A stretch of DNA of 64,000 nt from the NCBI RefSeq assembly GCF_000411975.1, contig NZ_ASXG01000109.1:62001-126000 (forward strand). Direction: 5' to 3'. How positions within the stretch are numbered: position 1 is the first letter of the stretch; each line of letters opens with the position of its first letter. The translations under genes were made by a program, and so were the position numbers. Positions 27,001 to 34,189 of the stretch are shown here, in pieces. Origin of the DNA: Amycolatopsis orientalis DSM 43388 (GTDB lineage Bacteria > Actinomycetota > Actinomycetes > Mycobacteriales > Pseudonocardiaceae). The notes under the pieces are model-generated. The model did not search any database. It was not told where the DNA came from and saw only the letters and a program-made list of their open reading frames with translations.

Positions 27001-30000
27001 GGCTTCGGTTCGCAACCGGTCCGGATCGAGGAAGTAGAACTTGGCCGCTTCGGCCAGGTCCTCGTTCGGGTTCGTCGCGCCGTAGCGGGTGATCGGCCGT
27101 TCGCCGTCGAAGGCCGGGAAGCCGTCGGACGTCCAGTATCCGGTGTGTTCGTTGAACGCCGAGAGGTTCTCGCCGCGGAGTTCGTTCGCGATCCGCGCGG
27201 CTCGAACGCGGATCAGGTCGGTCTCGCCGCGTTTCGCGAACACGTCGGGATGGGACTCTTCGAGCTGTTTGATGAACTCCGCCCGGCGCGGCGCGGCGGC
27301 GGCCAGTTTGCCCGGCGCGGCCAGATGGGTCCGGATCGATCCGGCGAAGTCCTCGAAATCGCTGCGGACCTTCGGGTCTGTCGGAGGTTCGGCTCCGGGT
27401 GCCCGCTTCGGCGTGTTGTCCTCGTTCCAGACGCCGACGTGCTTTTTGTAGTCGTCGAGGGCGTACTTGAGCAGGCCGTGGGACAGTTCGTGGGTGACCG
27501 TGCCCTCGACCTCGCGGCGGCCGCCACCGAAGTCCCGCGCGAGGCCGGCCGTCGCGTAGACGTTGACTGTCCGGTGCGAGCCGAGGTACTCGCCCGCCAT
27601 GCCCGGGGAGAGCTGCCCGTTCTCGATGCCGAAGTTCGCCGCGCCGATGTACTGGACTTCCTGCTCGATTCCGGCGCGGGAGGAATTCTGCCGCTGGTCG
27701 CCGATGATCGGGGCGTAGTGCTTGAGCGCGTCCGCGACGGCGGCCTTTTCGCCCGGGGTGAACTCGCGGGGTTTCACGCGGTTCGCGACGGTCTCGCTGG
27801 CCTTCGGATTGCTTTCCCGGATCGCCTGGACGCCGTGGCCGGAGTCGAACCGGACCCCGGTGCCGGGTGCCGGCGGGACGCGTTCGCCCGGCGGTCCCGG
27901 ATCTGGCGGGGACTTGACGGGGGTATGCAGATTCGGCTTTCCGTCCGGCTCGGGCTCGGAGCGGTGGCCGTCCTGATGCGGCGGCGGGGTCGGCGCGGGC
28001 GCGTCGCCGAGGTGGTGGTCGCGGATGTTCGCGGTGTTCGACACCTGTTCGAGCTGGGCGAGATTTCCCGGGGTGAGCCGCGAATCGTGCCACGCGTCCG
28101 GGCCCATCACGCCGGGCTGGTCGTCGCGGTTGAAAAGCATTTCGTCGTTGCGGTAGCCGTCGCCGAGGCCGAGGAAGTGCATCAGCTCGTGCGTGACGCC
28201 GAACGGCGAGTCGTGGACGTCCCAGCTGAGCTGGTTCGTGTCCGGGGTAGCCGGGTCCACAGTGGAATCGTGCAGGTTGACCGGGATCCGGCGGCGGGGG
28301 TCGGCCTGCCAGCCGGTGTCGTCCGGGCGGAGGTCGTCGGCGACGCGGACGTCGAGGCGGACGTGCAGCTGGTCGCCGCCGGGCAGCCGGGAGGACTGGT
28401 TGACCCAGTCGTCGAGGTGGGCCTGGAGGTCTTGGACGAACTGTTCGCGCCGCGCGGGCGATACTGAGCCGGAACGCGAGGTCAGGTCGATCGGGATGGT
28501 GTGCTCGCGGACCCAATGGCCCGGTGCGATCTCGAACCGGCGCACGTCGAACCGGATCTGCGCCATCGCGCCGGCGAGCTGCCCGCCGTTGAGCCCCGCG
28601 CGGTCGCCGGCGAACTGTTCGGCGATCTTCTTGATCGGATCGAACCGCTCCGAGGAAAACCGCGTGACCGGCGCGGTGTCGCGGCGGCCGTTCCAGTCCT
28701 TCGGCCCCGGAAGGGTCTGCTGCGGGGCTGATATGTGTTGCGGTTTCCCGGTCCCGACGTCCCTCGGTGCGGCGGCGGGCGTCTGCGGGTCCGCCGGAAG
28801 GTTGCCGCTGAGGTTGTCGACCAGCGCTTGCCGGGTGGCGAGGGTGAGGGCAGCGAGCTTCTTGCCGTCCTCGACGTTCTCCTTCATGCCGTTGAACAGC
28901 GACGTGCGCTCGTTCTTGGGCAGGTTGGCGGCCACTTCGGAGAACGCGCCCGGCCGCTCCGGGGTCGGCCCGTTCGGCGTGATCCCGTGGAACGCGGCTT
29001 TCGCGGCGATTTTCGCGAGATTCGGGTCGAGCGACGTGTGATTGCCGAGGTAATGGCCGATCTGGTCGGACCAGGTGGTTTCGTTCGCGTGGCTTTGGGT
29101 GAGGGCGGCGTTCGGGTCGGCGCCGAGCTTGCCCGCGATGCGCGATCCGTCGGTCTGAATGGCGAGCGCGGAGGAGAATTTCGCGATCGCGGACGGGTGC
29201 TCGCTGTATTGCCAGCCCGGATTGCGCTGCGCCAGGACCGAATCGACCAGGCCCTGGCCTTCCTTGGCTCCGTAGTCGAAGTGGCCGGTGTTGGGGTTTT
29301 TGGTGCCGAAGGTCGCGTCGTTTTCCAGCCGGTTTCCTTCCAGCCGGACAAACGTGTTCGGCTCGGGGAAGTAAACCGACCGGGAGTCGACCCCGGCGAG
29401 CGCCTGCCGAACGTCGAGATCCAGTTGCGCGGCACGGTTCGCGAGGTCCCCGTCCTCCGGCCGGACGTGGTACCCGCCGCTGAGCACCTCCGGCGGGCCT
29501 TCGGGGTTCTGCCGGACCGCGGTGTCGACCGCGTCGAACAGCGGCCCGGAGCCGGTGGTGAGCGAATGGACGTCGGCGTCGCCGGTGTGGAGGTAGACCT
29601 CGTTGTTTCCGCCGGCCTCCCGGATCTGCTGGGCGAGTCGTTCCGTGACCGGGTTCCGGAGGATTGTTTCGCGGATGCCGCCGTAGGGGATGGTCTTTTG
29701 ATCGATTGCCGGGTTGCTCGGGTGTTTCCAGGTGAATCCGATGACCGCCACCGGGAAACGGTGGTCCCAGGTATTCTGGAATTGCTGGATTTTCTGGGTG
29801 ATGGCTTGTTCTGAGCCGGGGGTTCCGTTGATGCCGATGACGAGGCCGAAGCGTCCGTCGGCGGAGTTTCCGGTGAAGCCGGTGGAGTATTTCTCGGCGA
29901 GGCTGCGGAGGTCGTCGTTCGGCGTGGCGGCGACGGTGGCTACTACGCCGATGCTGTTCTGGTTGTTCTCGTTGCGGGCGCCGAGGTCGCCGATGATGCC

Positions 30001-33000
30001 GGTTTCGTGCACGACGGTGAACTTGAAGTTCTTGAGGTGCTGAGCGAAGTCGGCCTTGCCGCCGGTGACCGGGGGCTGCTGGCCGACGTTCGGGCCGCTG
30101 GCTGGGTTTTTGGGTGCTGCGGCGTGCGATGGGGTCGGTTTCTTGGGGGCCGCGACGGGGGTGTGGAGGTTGTTGCGGGGCGGGTGGTGGTTTTGGGGTG
30201 CTGTGGCCGGGGTGTGACGATTGCCGCCCGCTGGGGGTGCGGCGGGATTCGGTTTCTTCGGCGCGGCGACCGGGGTGTGGCGGTCCGGGGAGGTGTGGTC
30301 GCTCAGGCGCGGGGCGGGGGTGGGGGTGATCGGATTTGCCGGCGCGGGGGCTGGGTTGGGCTTGGGTGCTCGGGAGTCGCCCGGGTTCGGCTGGGTGGTG
30401 GGTTTGGGGTTGGTGGTCGGGTTCGGCTGGGTGGTGGGTTTGGGGTTGGTGGTCGGGTTCGGCTGGGTGGCGGGTTTGGGGTTGGTGGTCGGGCTCGGCT
30501 CGGTGGCGGGTTTTGTGCTAGTGGCCTGGTTCGGCTCAGCGGTCGGCTTGGTGCTGGTAGCCGGGTTCGGAGCGGTCGTGGAGCTTTGCGCCGGGGATGG
30601 GGTCGCGTTCGAGTTGGCCGCCGAGGCCGAGGGGGTGGACGGGGTCGGTGCGGAATCGGCGGGCGGTTTCAGGCTGGAGCCGGTTGCCGGACCCGCGATC
30701 GGAGTGGCGGCCCGGTTCGGCGTGGGGCTGTGTGCGGCGTTTGTGCTCGGGGCGGATTCCGGAGCGGGGTGCGTGCCTGGCGTCGAGCGCGGGCCGGCCG
30801 GCGGGTTCGGATCGACGGCCGGGTTCGAGCCCAGGTCGGCGGTCGGGCTCGGACTGTGCTGGGTGCCGTGGTTCGGCTGGGCGGAGGGATGCGGAGCAGC
30901 AGGCGTGGGCTGTGTGGCCGAGCCCGGAGTGGCGGGGCTCCGTCCGGTGCTGGGCTCGGGAGTGGCGGCCTGGTTCGGGCTGCCGGTCGTCAGGTGGGGG
31001 CTGACTGGCGACGTCTGGACCTCACTCGAAACCGAGGGAGTCGGCGCGAGGTTGGGGCCGTCGAGGGTGGTCTTCGGAGTGGGGCTGGGAGTCGAGTCGA
31101 TGCCTTTGACGCTGGTCGACGTCGGCGGAGGCACTGCCTTGGACTGCTGGGCCGCGGCCGGGTTGGGGGAGTTCGAGTCGGTGCTGCTCGGACTCTGGCT
31201 GGTGTTTTGGGTGCGGACGGGGTCCGGGGAAGTGGTGGCGTTCGGGCCTGGGGAAGCGTTGCTCCCGCTAGGGGACGTGCTGTTGGTCTCGGAAGCCGGG
31301 TTGGGGTTGGGTGTGTTCTCCAGCCCGGGGTGAGATGCCGGATTCCCGGGATCGGTGGCGGAGTGCGGGTTGCCTCCGAAGCCGGGCAGACCGGTGCCGT
31401 GCTGAGGGGCGTGGTTGGCCACGGGGTTGCTGCCAGCTGACGGGTGGCCGTTCGTGCTGGTGGAGTGGGAGTTAGACGGATTTCCGGTGAAGCTTGACAT
31501 CGCGTCCGGCGGGGTCTTGGCCGAGTCCGGTGTGGACGGTGGCGGGACGACGTGTTCGGTGCCGGGATTCGGGTGGGAGGTCGTGCTCTGGTTCGCGGAG
31601 GTGGTGTTCGGCTCGAGGGCGGTGGGTCCGCTGGTGACGGGAGTGTTGTGGCCGTCCGAGGCGGTGTCCCCGGTGGTGGGGGAGTGCGGAGGTTGCGCGG
31701 AATTGCCAGCCGCACCGTTCGCAGGGGCGTTGCCGCTGGAGGAGTTGGAGACGGTCGACGGATCCTGGTTGCCCGCGGAGTTGGGGTTGCCAGCTTGGGC
31801 AGGTCCGCTTGGCGAAGTCGCGTTGTCTGTGGCGCTGTGGGCTGAGGAGTTGCCGCTCGCATGCGAGTTGCCCGGTGCGTCGGGTGCCTGCGGATTGTTT
31901 GCGATGGGGTTGCTCGTGGACTCGGGATTGCCGGTCGCGTTCGAGCCGCTTGTGTGGTTCGGTCCGACGGGCGAGTTGGGGTTGCTGGTCGACGCAGAGT
32001 TGTTCGCGGATCCGCTGTTGCCAGTACCGCTGGAATTATTCGCACCACCGGCATCGGTGCTGCCGTGACTGCTGGAACCATTAACTCCGCCGGAGTTGTT
32101 GGCACCGCCTGGACCAGTGCTGCCGTGAATGCCGGAGCGGTTGGTGCCGCCGGTATCAGTGCTGTCGTGGCCGCTGGAGCCATTTGAGCTGCTGGAGCCG
32201 TTGGCACCGCCGGGGCCAACGCTGCCAGAACCGCCGGAACCGTGTGACCCGCCGGAACCCGCGCTGCCAGAGCCGCTGGAGCCGTGGGACCCGCCGGGAC
32301 CCGCGCTGCCAGCACCGCCAGAGCCGTGGGACCCGCCCGGACCCGCGCTGCGAGCACCGTCGGAGCCGTGGGACCCGCCCGGACCCGCGCTGCCAGCACC
32401 ACCAGAGCCGTGGAAACCACCGGCTTCCCCGCGACCGCCGAAGCCACCTGGCCCGCCAGGTGCGTCCGGGCCGTTGACCGGGGCCACCTTGATGTTCCCC
32501 GTCCCGCTGTCCCCGCCTGGGTCGTTCGGGCCCTTCCCCTGGCCGCCGCCGTCGTTGCCGCCGGTGAGTTTGTCGTGCAGGTGTTGTCCGAAGTGGCCGG
32601 CGCCGTGGGTGGCGGCTCCGCTCAGGCCGCCGTTCAGGGCGCCCCAGCCCAGGCTGTCCAGGTCTCCGCCGAAAAGACCCGCGCCGGCCAGGCCGACGAC
32701 CACCTCGGTGGCCGCTTCGACCCCGGCCGCGCCGAAGACGTTATGCCCCCATTTGCCGAGGCCGCTGTGCGCTCCCGCGGCGAACGCTCCGCCGATTCCG
32801 CCCAGTGCCGCGTTCTGGCCGATTTGGCTCCAGTCGAAGCCGTCCCGGTTGCCCTGGGCGATCTGGATGAACTCGGCCAGCATTTCCTCGGCCGCCTCTT
32901 CCGCGGCTTCCTGCGCGGCCTCTCGCGCGAGCCTCGACAGCAAGCTCATCAGCCGCGACATCAGCGAGCGTTCGATCTGCATCACCGCGGTCCGCCCGGC

Positions 33001-33411
33001 TGCCCAGATTCCCGGGATCAGCGGGGCGGTGAACGGGTTCGTCATCGCCCAGATCAGGTCCGCGGCGGTGACCGCGATCGAAATGAGGATTCCGTATTTC
33101 GCGTTTTCCACATTCAGCGCGTATTCGCGCAATGCGGCGGCTTCCTGCTGGGCCCGGTAGGAGAAACCGGCGCCCATAGTGCTGAGTTTGTTGGCGTAGT
33201 CGGCGAAGTTGGCCGCTACCTCGCCGCCCACGTTGGAGACCACCTGTTCCGCCAGCTGGCTGAAACCGGTTCCGGCGGCCGAAATCTCCTGCGCGACCTG
33301 ATCCCATTCGGCGGCCAGTTCGCGCGCTTTGTCCTCGTCGCCCTGCGGCCAGGCGTCACCCGCGATGATGTAGAACACCCAGTTCAGGCTGGGGTCCACC
33401 ATGAGGCTCAT
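18097..33411 (-). CDS. giant (5,104-residue) T7SS toxin-like protein with autoprotease and GT44 glucosyltransferase domains
   Basis: Start ATG 33409-33411 (MSLMVDPSLNWVF) follows GGAGG; an upstream extension would overlap the previous gene and looks non-protein. Architecture: residues 1-~110 WXG100/CpnT-like N-terminal domain (AGDAWPQGDEDKA); ~115-160 hydrophobic; ~165-190 Ala/Glu helix; ~284-1110 Gly/Ser/Asn/Pro/Thr linker; ~1117-1500 unknown domain; ~1620-1800 metzincin-like HELMHFLGLGD (1741-1751) with Met1769; ~1880-2180 second zinc-site domain HELSH (1974-1978); ~2250-3690 five related beta modules. Then come a ~3690-3900 coiled coil, ~3990-4130 His4032/Cys4076 C80-like autoprotease fold, and ~4275-4540 TcdA/TcdB-type glucosyltransferase with Trp4282, Asp4393, Arg4396, Tyr4407, Asp4409, Asp4411. 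A ~560-residue helical tail ends it. Related huge actinomycete proteins are catalogued as lonely-Cys-domain proteins. Probably secreted by the adjoining T7SS and aimed at another cell. Confidence 0.85.
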   Translation of the reverse strand: MSLMVDPSLNWVFYIIAGDAWPQGDEDKARELAAEWDQVAQEISAAGTGFSQLAEQVVSNVGGEVAANFADYANKLSTMGAGFSYRAQQEAAALREYALNVENAKYGILISIAVTAADLIWAMTNPFTAPLIPGIWAAGRTAVMQIERSLMSRLMSLLSRLAREAAQEAAEEAAEEMLAEFIQIAQGNRDGFDWSQIGQNAALGGIGGAFAAGAHSGLGKWGHNVFGAAGVEAATEVVVGLAGAGLFGGDLDSLGWGALNGGLSGAATHGAGHFGQHLHDKLTGGNDGGGQGKGPNDPGGDSGTGNIKVAPVNGPDAPGGPGGFGGRGEAGGFHGSGGAGSAGPGGSHGSDGARSAGPGGSHGSGGAGSAGPGGSHGSSGSGSAGSGGSHGSGGSGSVGPGGANGSSSSNGSSGHDSTDTGGTNRSGIHGSTGPGGANNSGGVNGSSSHGSTDAGGANNSSGTGNSGSANNSASTSNPNSPVGPNHTSGSNATGNPESTSNPIANNPQAPDAPGNSHASGNSSAHSATDNATSPSGPAQAGNPNSAGNQDPSTVSNSSSGNAPANGAAGNSAQPPHSPTTGDTASDGHNTPVTSGPTALEPNTTSANQSTTSHPNPGTEHVVPPPSTPDSAKTPPDAMSSFTGNPSNSHSTSTNGHPSAGSNPVANHAPQHGTGLPGFGGNPHSATDPGNPASHPGLENTPNPNPASETNSTSPSGSNASPGPNATTSPDPVRTQNTSQSPSSTDSNSPNPAAAQQSKAVPPPTSTSVKGIDSTPSPTPKTTLDGPNLAPTPSVSSEVQTSPVSPHLTTGSPNQAATPEPSTGRSPATPGSATQPTPAAPHPSAQPNHGTQHSPSPTADLGSNPAVDPNPPAGPRSTPGTHPAPESAPSTNAAHSPTPNRAATPIAGPATGSSLKPPADSAPTPSTPSASAANSNATPSPAQSSTTAPNPATSTKPTAEPNQATSTKPATEPSPTTNPKPATQPNPTTNPKPTTQPNPTTNPKPTTQPNPGDSRAPKPNPAPAPANPITPTPAPRLSDHTSPDRHTPVAAPKKPNPAAPPAGGNRHTPATAPQNHHPPRNNLHTPVAAPKKPTPSHAAAPKNPASGPNVGQQPPVTGGKADFAQHLKNFKFTVVHETGIIGDLGARNENNQNSIGVVATVAATPNDDLRSLAEKYSTGFTGNSADGRFGLVIGINGTPGSEQAITQKIQQFQNTWDHRFPVAVIGFTWKHPSNPAIDQKTIPYGGIRETILRNPVTERLAQQIREAGGNNEVYLHTGDADVHSLTTGSGPLFDAVDTAVRQNPEGPPEVLSGGYHVRPEDGDLANRAAQLDLDVRQALAGVDSRSVYFPEPNTFVRLEGNRLENDATFGTKNPNTGHFDYGAKEGQGLVDSVLAQRNPGWQYSEHPSAIAKFSSALAIQTDGSRIAGKLGADPNAALTQSHANETTWSDQIGHYLGNHTSLDPNLAKIAAKAAFHGITPNGPTPERPGAFSEVAANLPKNERTSLFNGMKENVEDGKKLAALTLATRQALVDNLSGNLPADPQTPAAAPRDVGTGKPQHISAPQQTLPGPKDWNGRRDTAPVTRFSSERFDPIKKIAEQFAGDRAGLNGGQLAGAMAQIRFDVRRFEIAPGHWVREHTIPIDLTSRSGSVSPARREQFVQDLQAHLDDWVNQSSRLPGGDQLHVRLDVRVADDLRPDDTGWQADPRRRIPVNLHDSTVDPATPDTNQLSWDVHDSPFGVTHELMHFLGLGDGYRNDEMLFNRDDQPGVMGPDAWHDSRLTPGNLAQLEQVSNTANIRDHHLGDAPAPTPPPHQDGHRSEPEPDGKPNLHTPVKSPPDPGPPGERVPPAPGTGVRFDSGHGVQAIRESNPKASETVANRVKPREFTPGEKAAVADALKHYAPIIGDQRQNSSRAGIEQEVQYIGAANFGIENGQLSPGMAGEYLGSHRTVNVYATAGLARDFGGGRREVEGTVTHELSHGLLKYALDDYKKHVGVWNEDNTPKRAPGAEPPTDPKVRSDFEDFAGSIRTHLAAPGKLAAAAPRRAEFIKQLEESHPDVFAKRGETDLIRVRAARIANELRGENLSAFNEHTGYWTSDGFPAFDGERPITRYGATNPNEDLAEAAKFYFLDPDRLRTEAPQRAAFFDQLVSDWTPSRDEAVLVADEHTDTQTEQEPDDRPLADRLPEFARNGRTLGSVVPVDVRGAKDVGTSIENLIRRLNPKQPDPPRIHGIDAITDSLSGPEFESFLGDGRKAMVRAGEKWYEVHVTAEPDFSSVTADQITKLEQPTIGDVKNEVKTSHANPNTDTTAKVVGSSYFGMFPAGPYASVGGTAQLASPSAEHTGTTTGTEQRVIRTAGDTQRADAPVTYRITVRNETGGLVGSTVDGQVGLVLSADLSNLKQEKTVGPSDPRPDWAEKIEFLSPEAVDFDENALFEQVSKNLHPSVTKFGAPGRTSLREFLSRGGVRSMLATALQGSPVVSNDLLSPHGAHRDAVQLSARPTKVEYLGTIPGDSELRFNDSAVNGGSTAVSSKYGGEVNAIFGGGSYVPGTVGGVGGVSGSYSRKVTQQSTSGTSFTNKSTVNAKGDIGLYNVTVDLEVTTSNGEKTTVQATSYTRMGLPEAKAQGLPVPKNTSPKFKDVGARYEPPYLAAAVAAGTARPGSFEPAARVQPQIENALRNLPGADKFLPRWDKFQSDDHGSSRDIAEQFANLRKITSTFSVASLRGKMDSLFTQGVSAQLKRRGLFTDEFLNVTVKAKPGPGRHLGQADSRSVKSSNETSPSLTSATTTERGWSAGLEGRVIIPGASAGANLGISPTVSPLQYSDTRTWKNSGGPTVTTTTGKGGSPDSQVFEHDVEFEVEITSYTRHRPWVRRLTPGSPFRVTPKVSTVAKTGDPGLPKIAGKVELWLNDGAALAKDPAEFQPGKPGIVSMPPNATPSIDDLLSQQQSQPTPKFLHVEAFANTEALRDEALRQLQRAAGGDAVLGLPGSEARARVDRLFSPENFRGLTPKLLNQGGTANGFRYERRVADRVGGLGVGASLSNPKLVAVSATGGGDRTYSGGAKAGYEGTHKQSVEANVQFGLTVRPPGSDTHGQGQLFGTAKWSPWQRSSGSSREITASVDHTNRSSSDSRTVLVQYDAKVRLIAESRQEGPVNGSSSRAGADVHLPGSVFVAMTEDQARAEGLLPPVEPRTPAPGKLSAPPLVGGKSSSLGSAVLEDAPNLTKLVQDARQQLGKLGDRLLPKSVLDDSMNNLQRTLDTASPEAVTSLVDSALDGGVSLLAQDPGVLWTDNYQLLLKARILDTQFLDVKHDGSEVDHVVNATQTDKKNSGRGSSYGGQVRGAGRGLFQDSQAKVSGYDGAYLGASGTRAKSDQTVENKTTTTALTSSSSGPSARYQHQVQFELVVARDGHTYPVASQEATVTSRSSADDHKISGNERYHTTLYGSRTTELSAAESTPDRLAAWQQEGFGPLPKSSTVEGLRGAADVRAAAIRALRLAGAGNGLTGPGTGAHNTLTSSITNETLQAHLPNMVGKPFETPDLHSSALTGSSHASITVYTRVVKPDLVGLSDSVKLERSDQSGSAFTGEAKETVTGEQQGNLGTGGVTDPGRDTHSWGGLDVRGPVGRNDPTSSTAAAQRSVVGKDKGRTGLVGFDVEYRIVATVDGKTAAVEVRVPQSSRTRMSETDLAQSLGEPLPAPLASAQDAVKKAAEDWRTAEEELEQAQRDSDDAWLSEKDNARTAAESARGLHLPVDGNPVSQLRQAVQTAQDEAREIGQALRAGNEEIARLNELDEQLLALALGEEPGSVEQSDLVARAWDAQRQVEQIRNEQAGLVQQRQAAQDRAARILAVLDEYRNNHTDHTARQDDAANRIQEAREKADEALRKWWQAKSEVDNQITAHAWPRPAENTPEQHREGTVEANDTVSGWDTDTDQPYRFDPAEIQVRQITDSAGRVRAVSFLPADEHTESVERDWVANNSTMVSTLPEGATPEKFDPLLKQATTTGATPELSGRRFGEWADQTAAPWDQDSLFVFAHGREQSVKVTLLGGRAVRVDGDTFARIVAQAAPLAQSHSVTLIACSTGQTDGPGGLAHDFQRALRELGGPSTVHAPTKPALFGRASAALGKAIGATDGFTAVTDGGQFRTFGAPIQSTPDTAPRAEETPYASPEELLADLRQTAVDGPSPAPLLGPDLFGLYRAPEPPEFLRGHDLRALTAGQGISFLDLLDLAKGYQLSREHLDPANLDDNREWTLEKERPDDQLSAWAPGDVEPLPKTTSTPLLMHAIWLGGPLKDTGTMHAFRRNFGDAADRLGEGIVPVLWTDVPRWQTELALTTTAPEEGPDPLHDVRDLLRWATEHRVQLINVDEVFTSEHPMRAQEFYLSELAKQTGPGYAAASDILRLELMHRFGGLYTDGDNVVQGLDDVVRAAESDAGYAVHRVGGNIANSAFTMAKGHPFAAAYLDQLRENYGQTQANLMPREVDSLGQNFFATPMGRVHRQSVMYRSGPVAMTATARRIGLDSALELPGMTAIRMNSDHSWLLPPQGDPAPVSDRSETLKLTQGVIQTLVRGLHNRDGDLHLTAVEPAVRRHADPDLVWQAALSYLAADPKLSAFVRTVTDRSSYTGKVHDVPLPPAARALLTVDDSRVHYHLGEVQRAATLHAADAVLVADSPAARDHLLDALRSTDGPVPPIVVTGTGPDGRAHATAAARELAGHLADALGTDVLDRVPVKIRVSEGDGPVTISFRPPTGPGVEMSTGTPAPRVFRGLDDGPASATPRPWTHHGRPVGVHYSPSEVSVPSGSSYLTTDPAATRAFTEQLRTHGSDLPARAVTVRLSAAEHPTADYLVGGDPAETGLLLEELVRTATHRWWFRPAPPAGPIALTDRDGTAKLLGWILAELGRGEPAASLAEVVARHERPDLIWTAADEVVALSALQSDLTEQHAALHLHGVTGTLLGKPDAAAALTDLAEATRDGADVAQLAEAVEILNRHGTLDAVLNAPGGRALLLEEITRLGNRPNPDRYARNLTAAVRKLTGQDLSPEAFRTALRTALDGPARRPVPHRLSVVGLGWLDRWHTAAAIRRYQAQERAASARQAAELAELAEGGPRRG
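19810..20590 (-). other. GT44 (large clostridial toxin-type) glucosyltransferase domain inside the giant protein
   Basis: AIWLGG (Trp4282) corresponds to the VWIGG motif of TcdB (W102). YAAASDILRL followed by FGGLYTDGDN matches the AAASDILRI...IGGMYLDVD core of TcdB. Every key residue keeps the TcdB spacing: D270/R273/Y284/D286/D288 correspond to Asp4393/Arg4396/Tyr4407/Asp4409/Asp4411. These bind UDP-glucose and Mn2+ in TcdB. The domain is shorter than in TcdB (127 rather than 184 residues between Trp and DxD). Confidence 0.85.
21040..21420 (-). other. C80-like cysteine autoprotease domain inside the giant protein
   Basis: FVFAHGREQSVKVTL (His4032) and VTLIACSTGQ (Cys4076) reproduce the GHG and LLGCN active-site strands of the inositol-phosphate-activated autoprotease of TcdA/TcdB and MARTX toxins. 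The dyad spacing is 44 residues versus 45 in TcdB. It lies directly before the glucosyltransferase domain. Confidence 0.65.
30383..30490. repeat. 36-bp tandem repeat, three copies, inside the giant gene
   Basis: Copies begin at 30383, 30419 and 30455; the third has a single substitution and a degenerate fourth follows. They encode 12-residue units of the type TTNPKPTTQPNP in the disordered linker. Such arrays change copy number by slippage. Confidence 0.85.
32198..32430. repeat. 42-bp tandem repeat, about five copies, inside the giant gene
   Basis: The block CCGTGGGACCCGCC and its variants recur exactly every 42 bp at 32240, 32282, 32324, 32366 and 32408. The encoded 14-residue unit is GSHGSGGAGSAGPG, in the Gly/Ser-rich start of the linker. 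Confidence 0.85.
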
Positions 33412-33493
33412 TGCGGGGCACCTCCTCGGAGCGAAAGGGTCGGAGAACGGGTTTTTCCCGAGTGAAGGGCGGTTCGCCTTCCGCCGCGCCGAG

Positions 33494-34189
33494 CTACCCC
33501 TGCTTCGGGTCGAGCGGGTCCTCGACCACGTGCGCCGGTTTTTCCGAGCGGACGAAGACAGCCTGTCGCGACTGGCTGACCTCGGCTTCACGAGCGACCA
33601 GCTCCTGCCGAACCTTGCGCTCGACCGTCAAACGCTGCAATTGCCGAGGGTGCGCGCCGGGCAAGGGTTCCGTCCCGCGGTCCCGGATGCGCACCCGGAC
33701 GTGCTCGGCCGCCGTCGATCCGTCTCCCTCTTCGGGGGCTTTGTCCCGCAGCTTTCCCTGCACCCGGACGGCGCGCCGGTACTCGGTCGGCGGCGCGTCG
33801 GAGCCTTCGGAGCCGCCGGGGTCACCGGGGTCGGCCCTGCGGACCTTCTCGTTCAGCTCGGTGAAGTTCTTCAACAGGGCGTTCGACCCGTCGTAGGCGC
33901 CCTGGTCGGCCTCGCGGAACGACGTGGCCATGTCGCCGATCGCGTCCCGGGTCGCTTCCACCGCCAGCGCCCAGGCGTTGATCCCGTTGTAGATCTCGGC
34001 CGCCGCCTGGATGTGCGTATTCGAGAATTGGTTGCCGTTCTTGTCGTTCCCGGCGGCGTCCTGGATTCGGCCGGGATTCGCCAGGCTTTGCACGCGCTGG
34101 GCCAGCGTGCGCAGTTCGGCGCTCTTGCCGTCGAAACCGTCGCGGCCGCCGTCGAGTCCGTCGGCGTCGACGAAAAACTGGTCGGTCAC
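33494..34189 (-). CDS. small ESX-type (WXG100-superfamily-like) protein upstream of the giant toxin
   Basis: 231 residues, GTG start at 34187-34189 overlapping the stop of the YbaB-like gene. Residues ~1-115 are helical and resemble ESX secretion-associated proteins (INAWALAVEATRDAIGDMATSF; YDGSNALLKNFTELNEKVRR). The C-terminal half is charged and Arg/Glu-rich (PTEYRRAVRVQGKL; EAEVSQSRQAVFVR) and ends with acidic/Lys residues. No enzyme motif. Position suggests a co-secreted partner or chaperone of the giant protein. Confidence 0.72.
   Translation of the reverse strand: MTDQFFVDADGLDGGRDGFDGKSAELRTLAQRVQSLANPGRIQDAAGNDKNGNQFSNTHIQAAAEIYNGINAWALAVEATRDAIGDMATSFREADQGAYDGSNALLKNFTELNEKVRRADPGDPGGSEGSDAPPTEYRRAVRVQGKLRDKAPEEGDGSTAAEHVRVRIRDRGTEPLPGAHPRQLQRLTVERKVRQELVAREAEVSQSRQAVFVRSEKPAHVVEDPLDPKQG

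Noticed and set aside
30383..30490. CRISPR-like array (36-bp regular repeats)
   Set aside because: Repeats are directly adjacent without spacers, in frame, and encode a proline/threonine linker.
33412..33591. 60-residue N-terminal extension of the giant protein
   Set aside because: Arg/Ser-rich, overlaps the upstream ESX-type gene, and the internal ATG at 33411 has GGAGG and a typical CpnT-like start.
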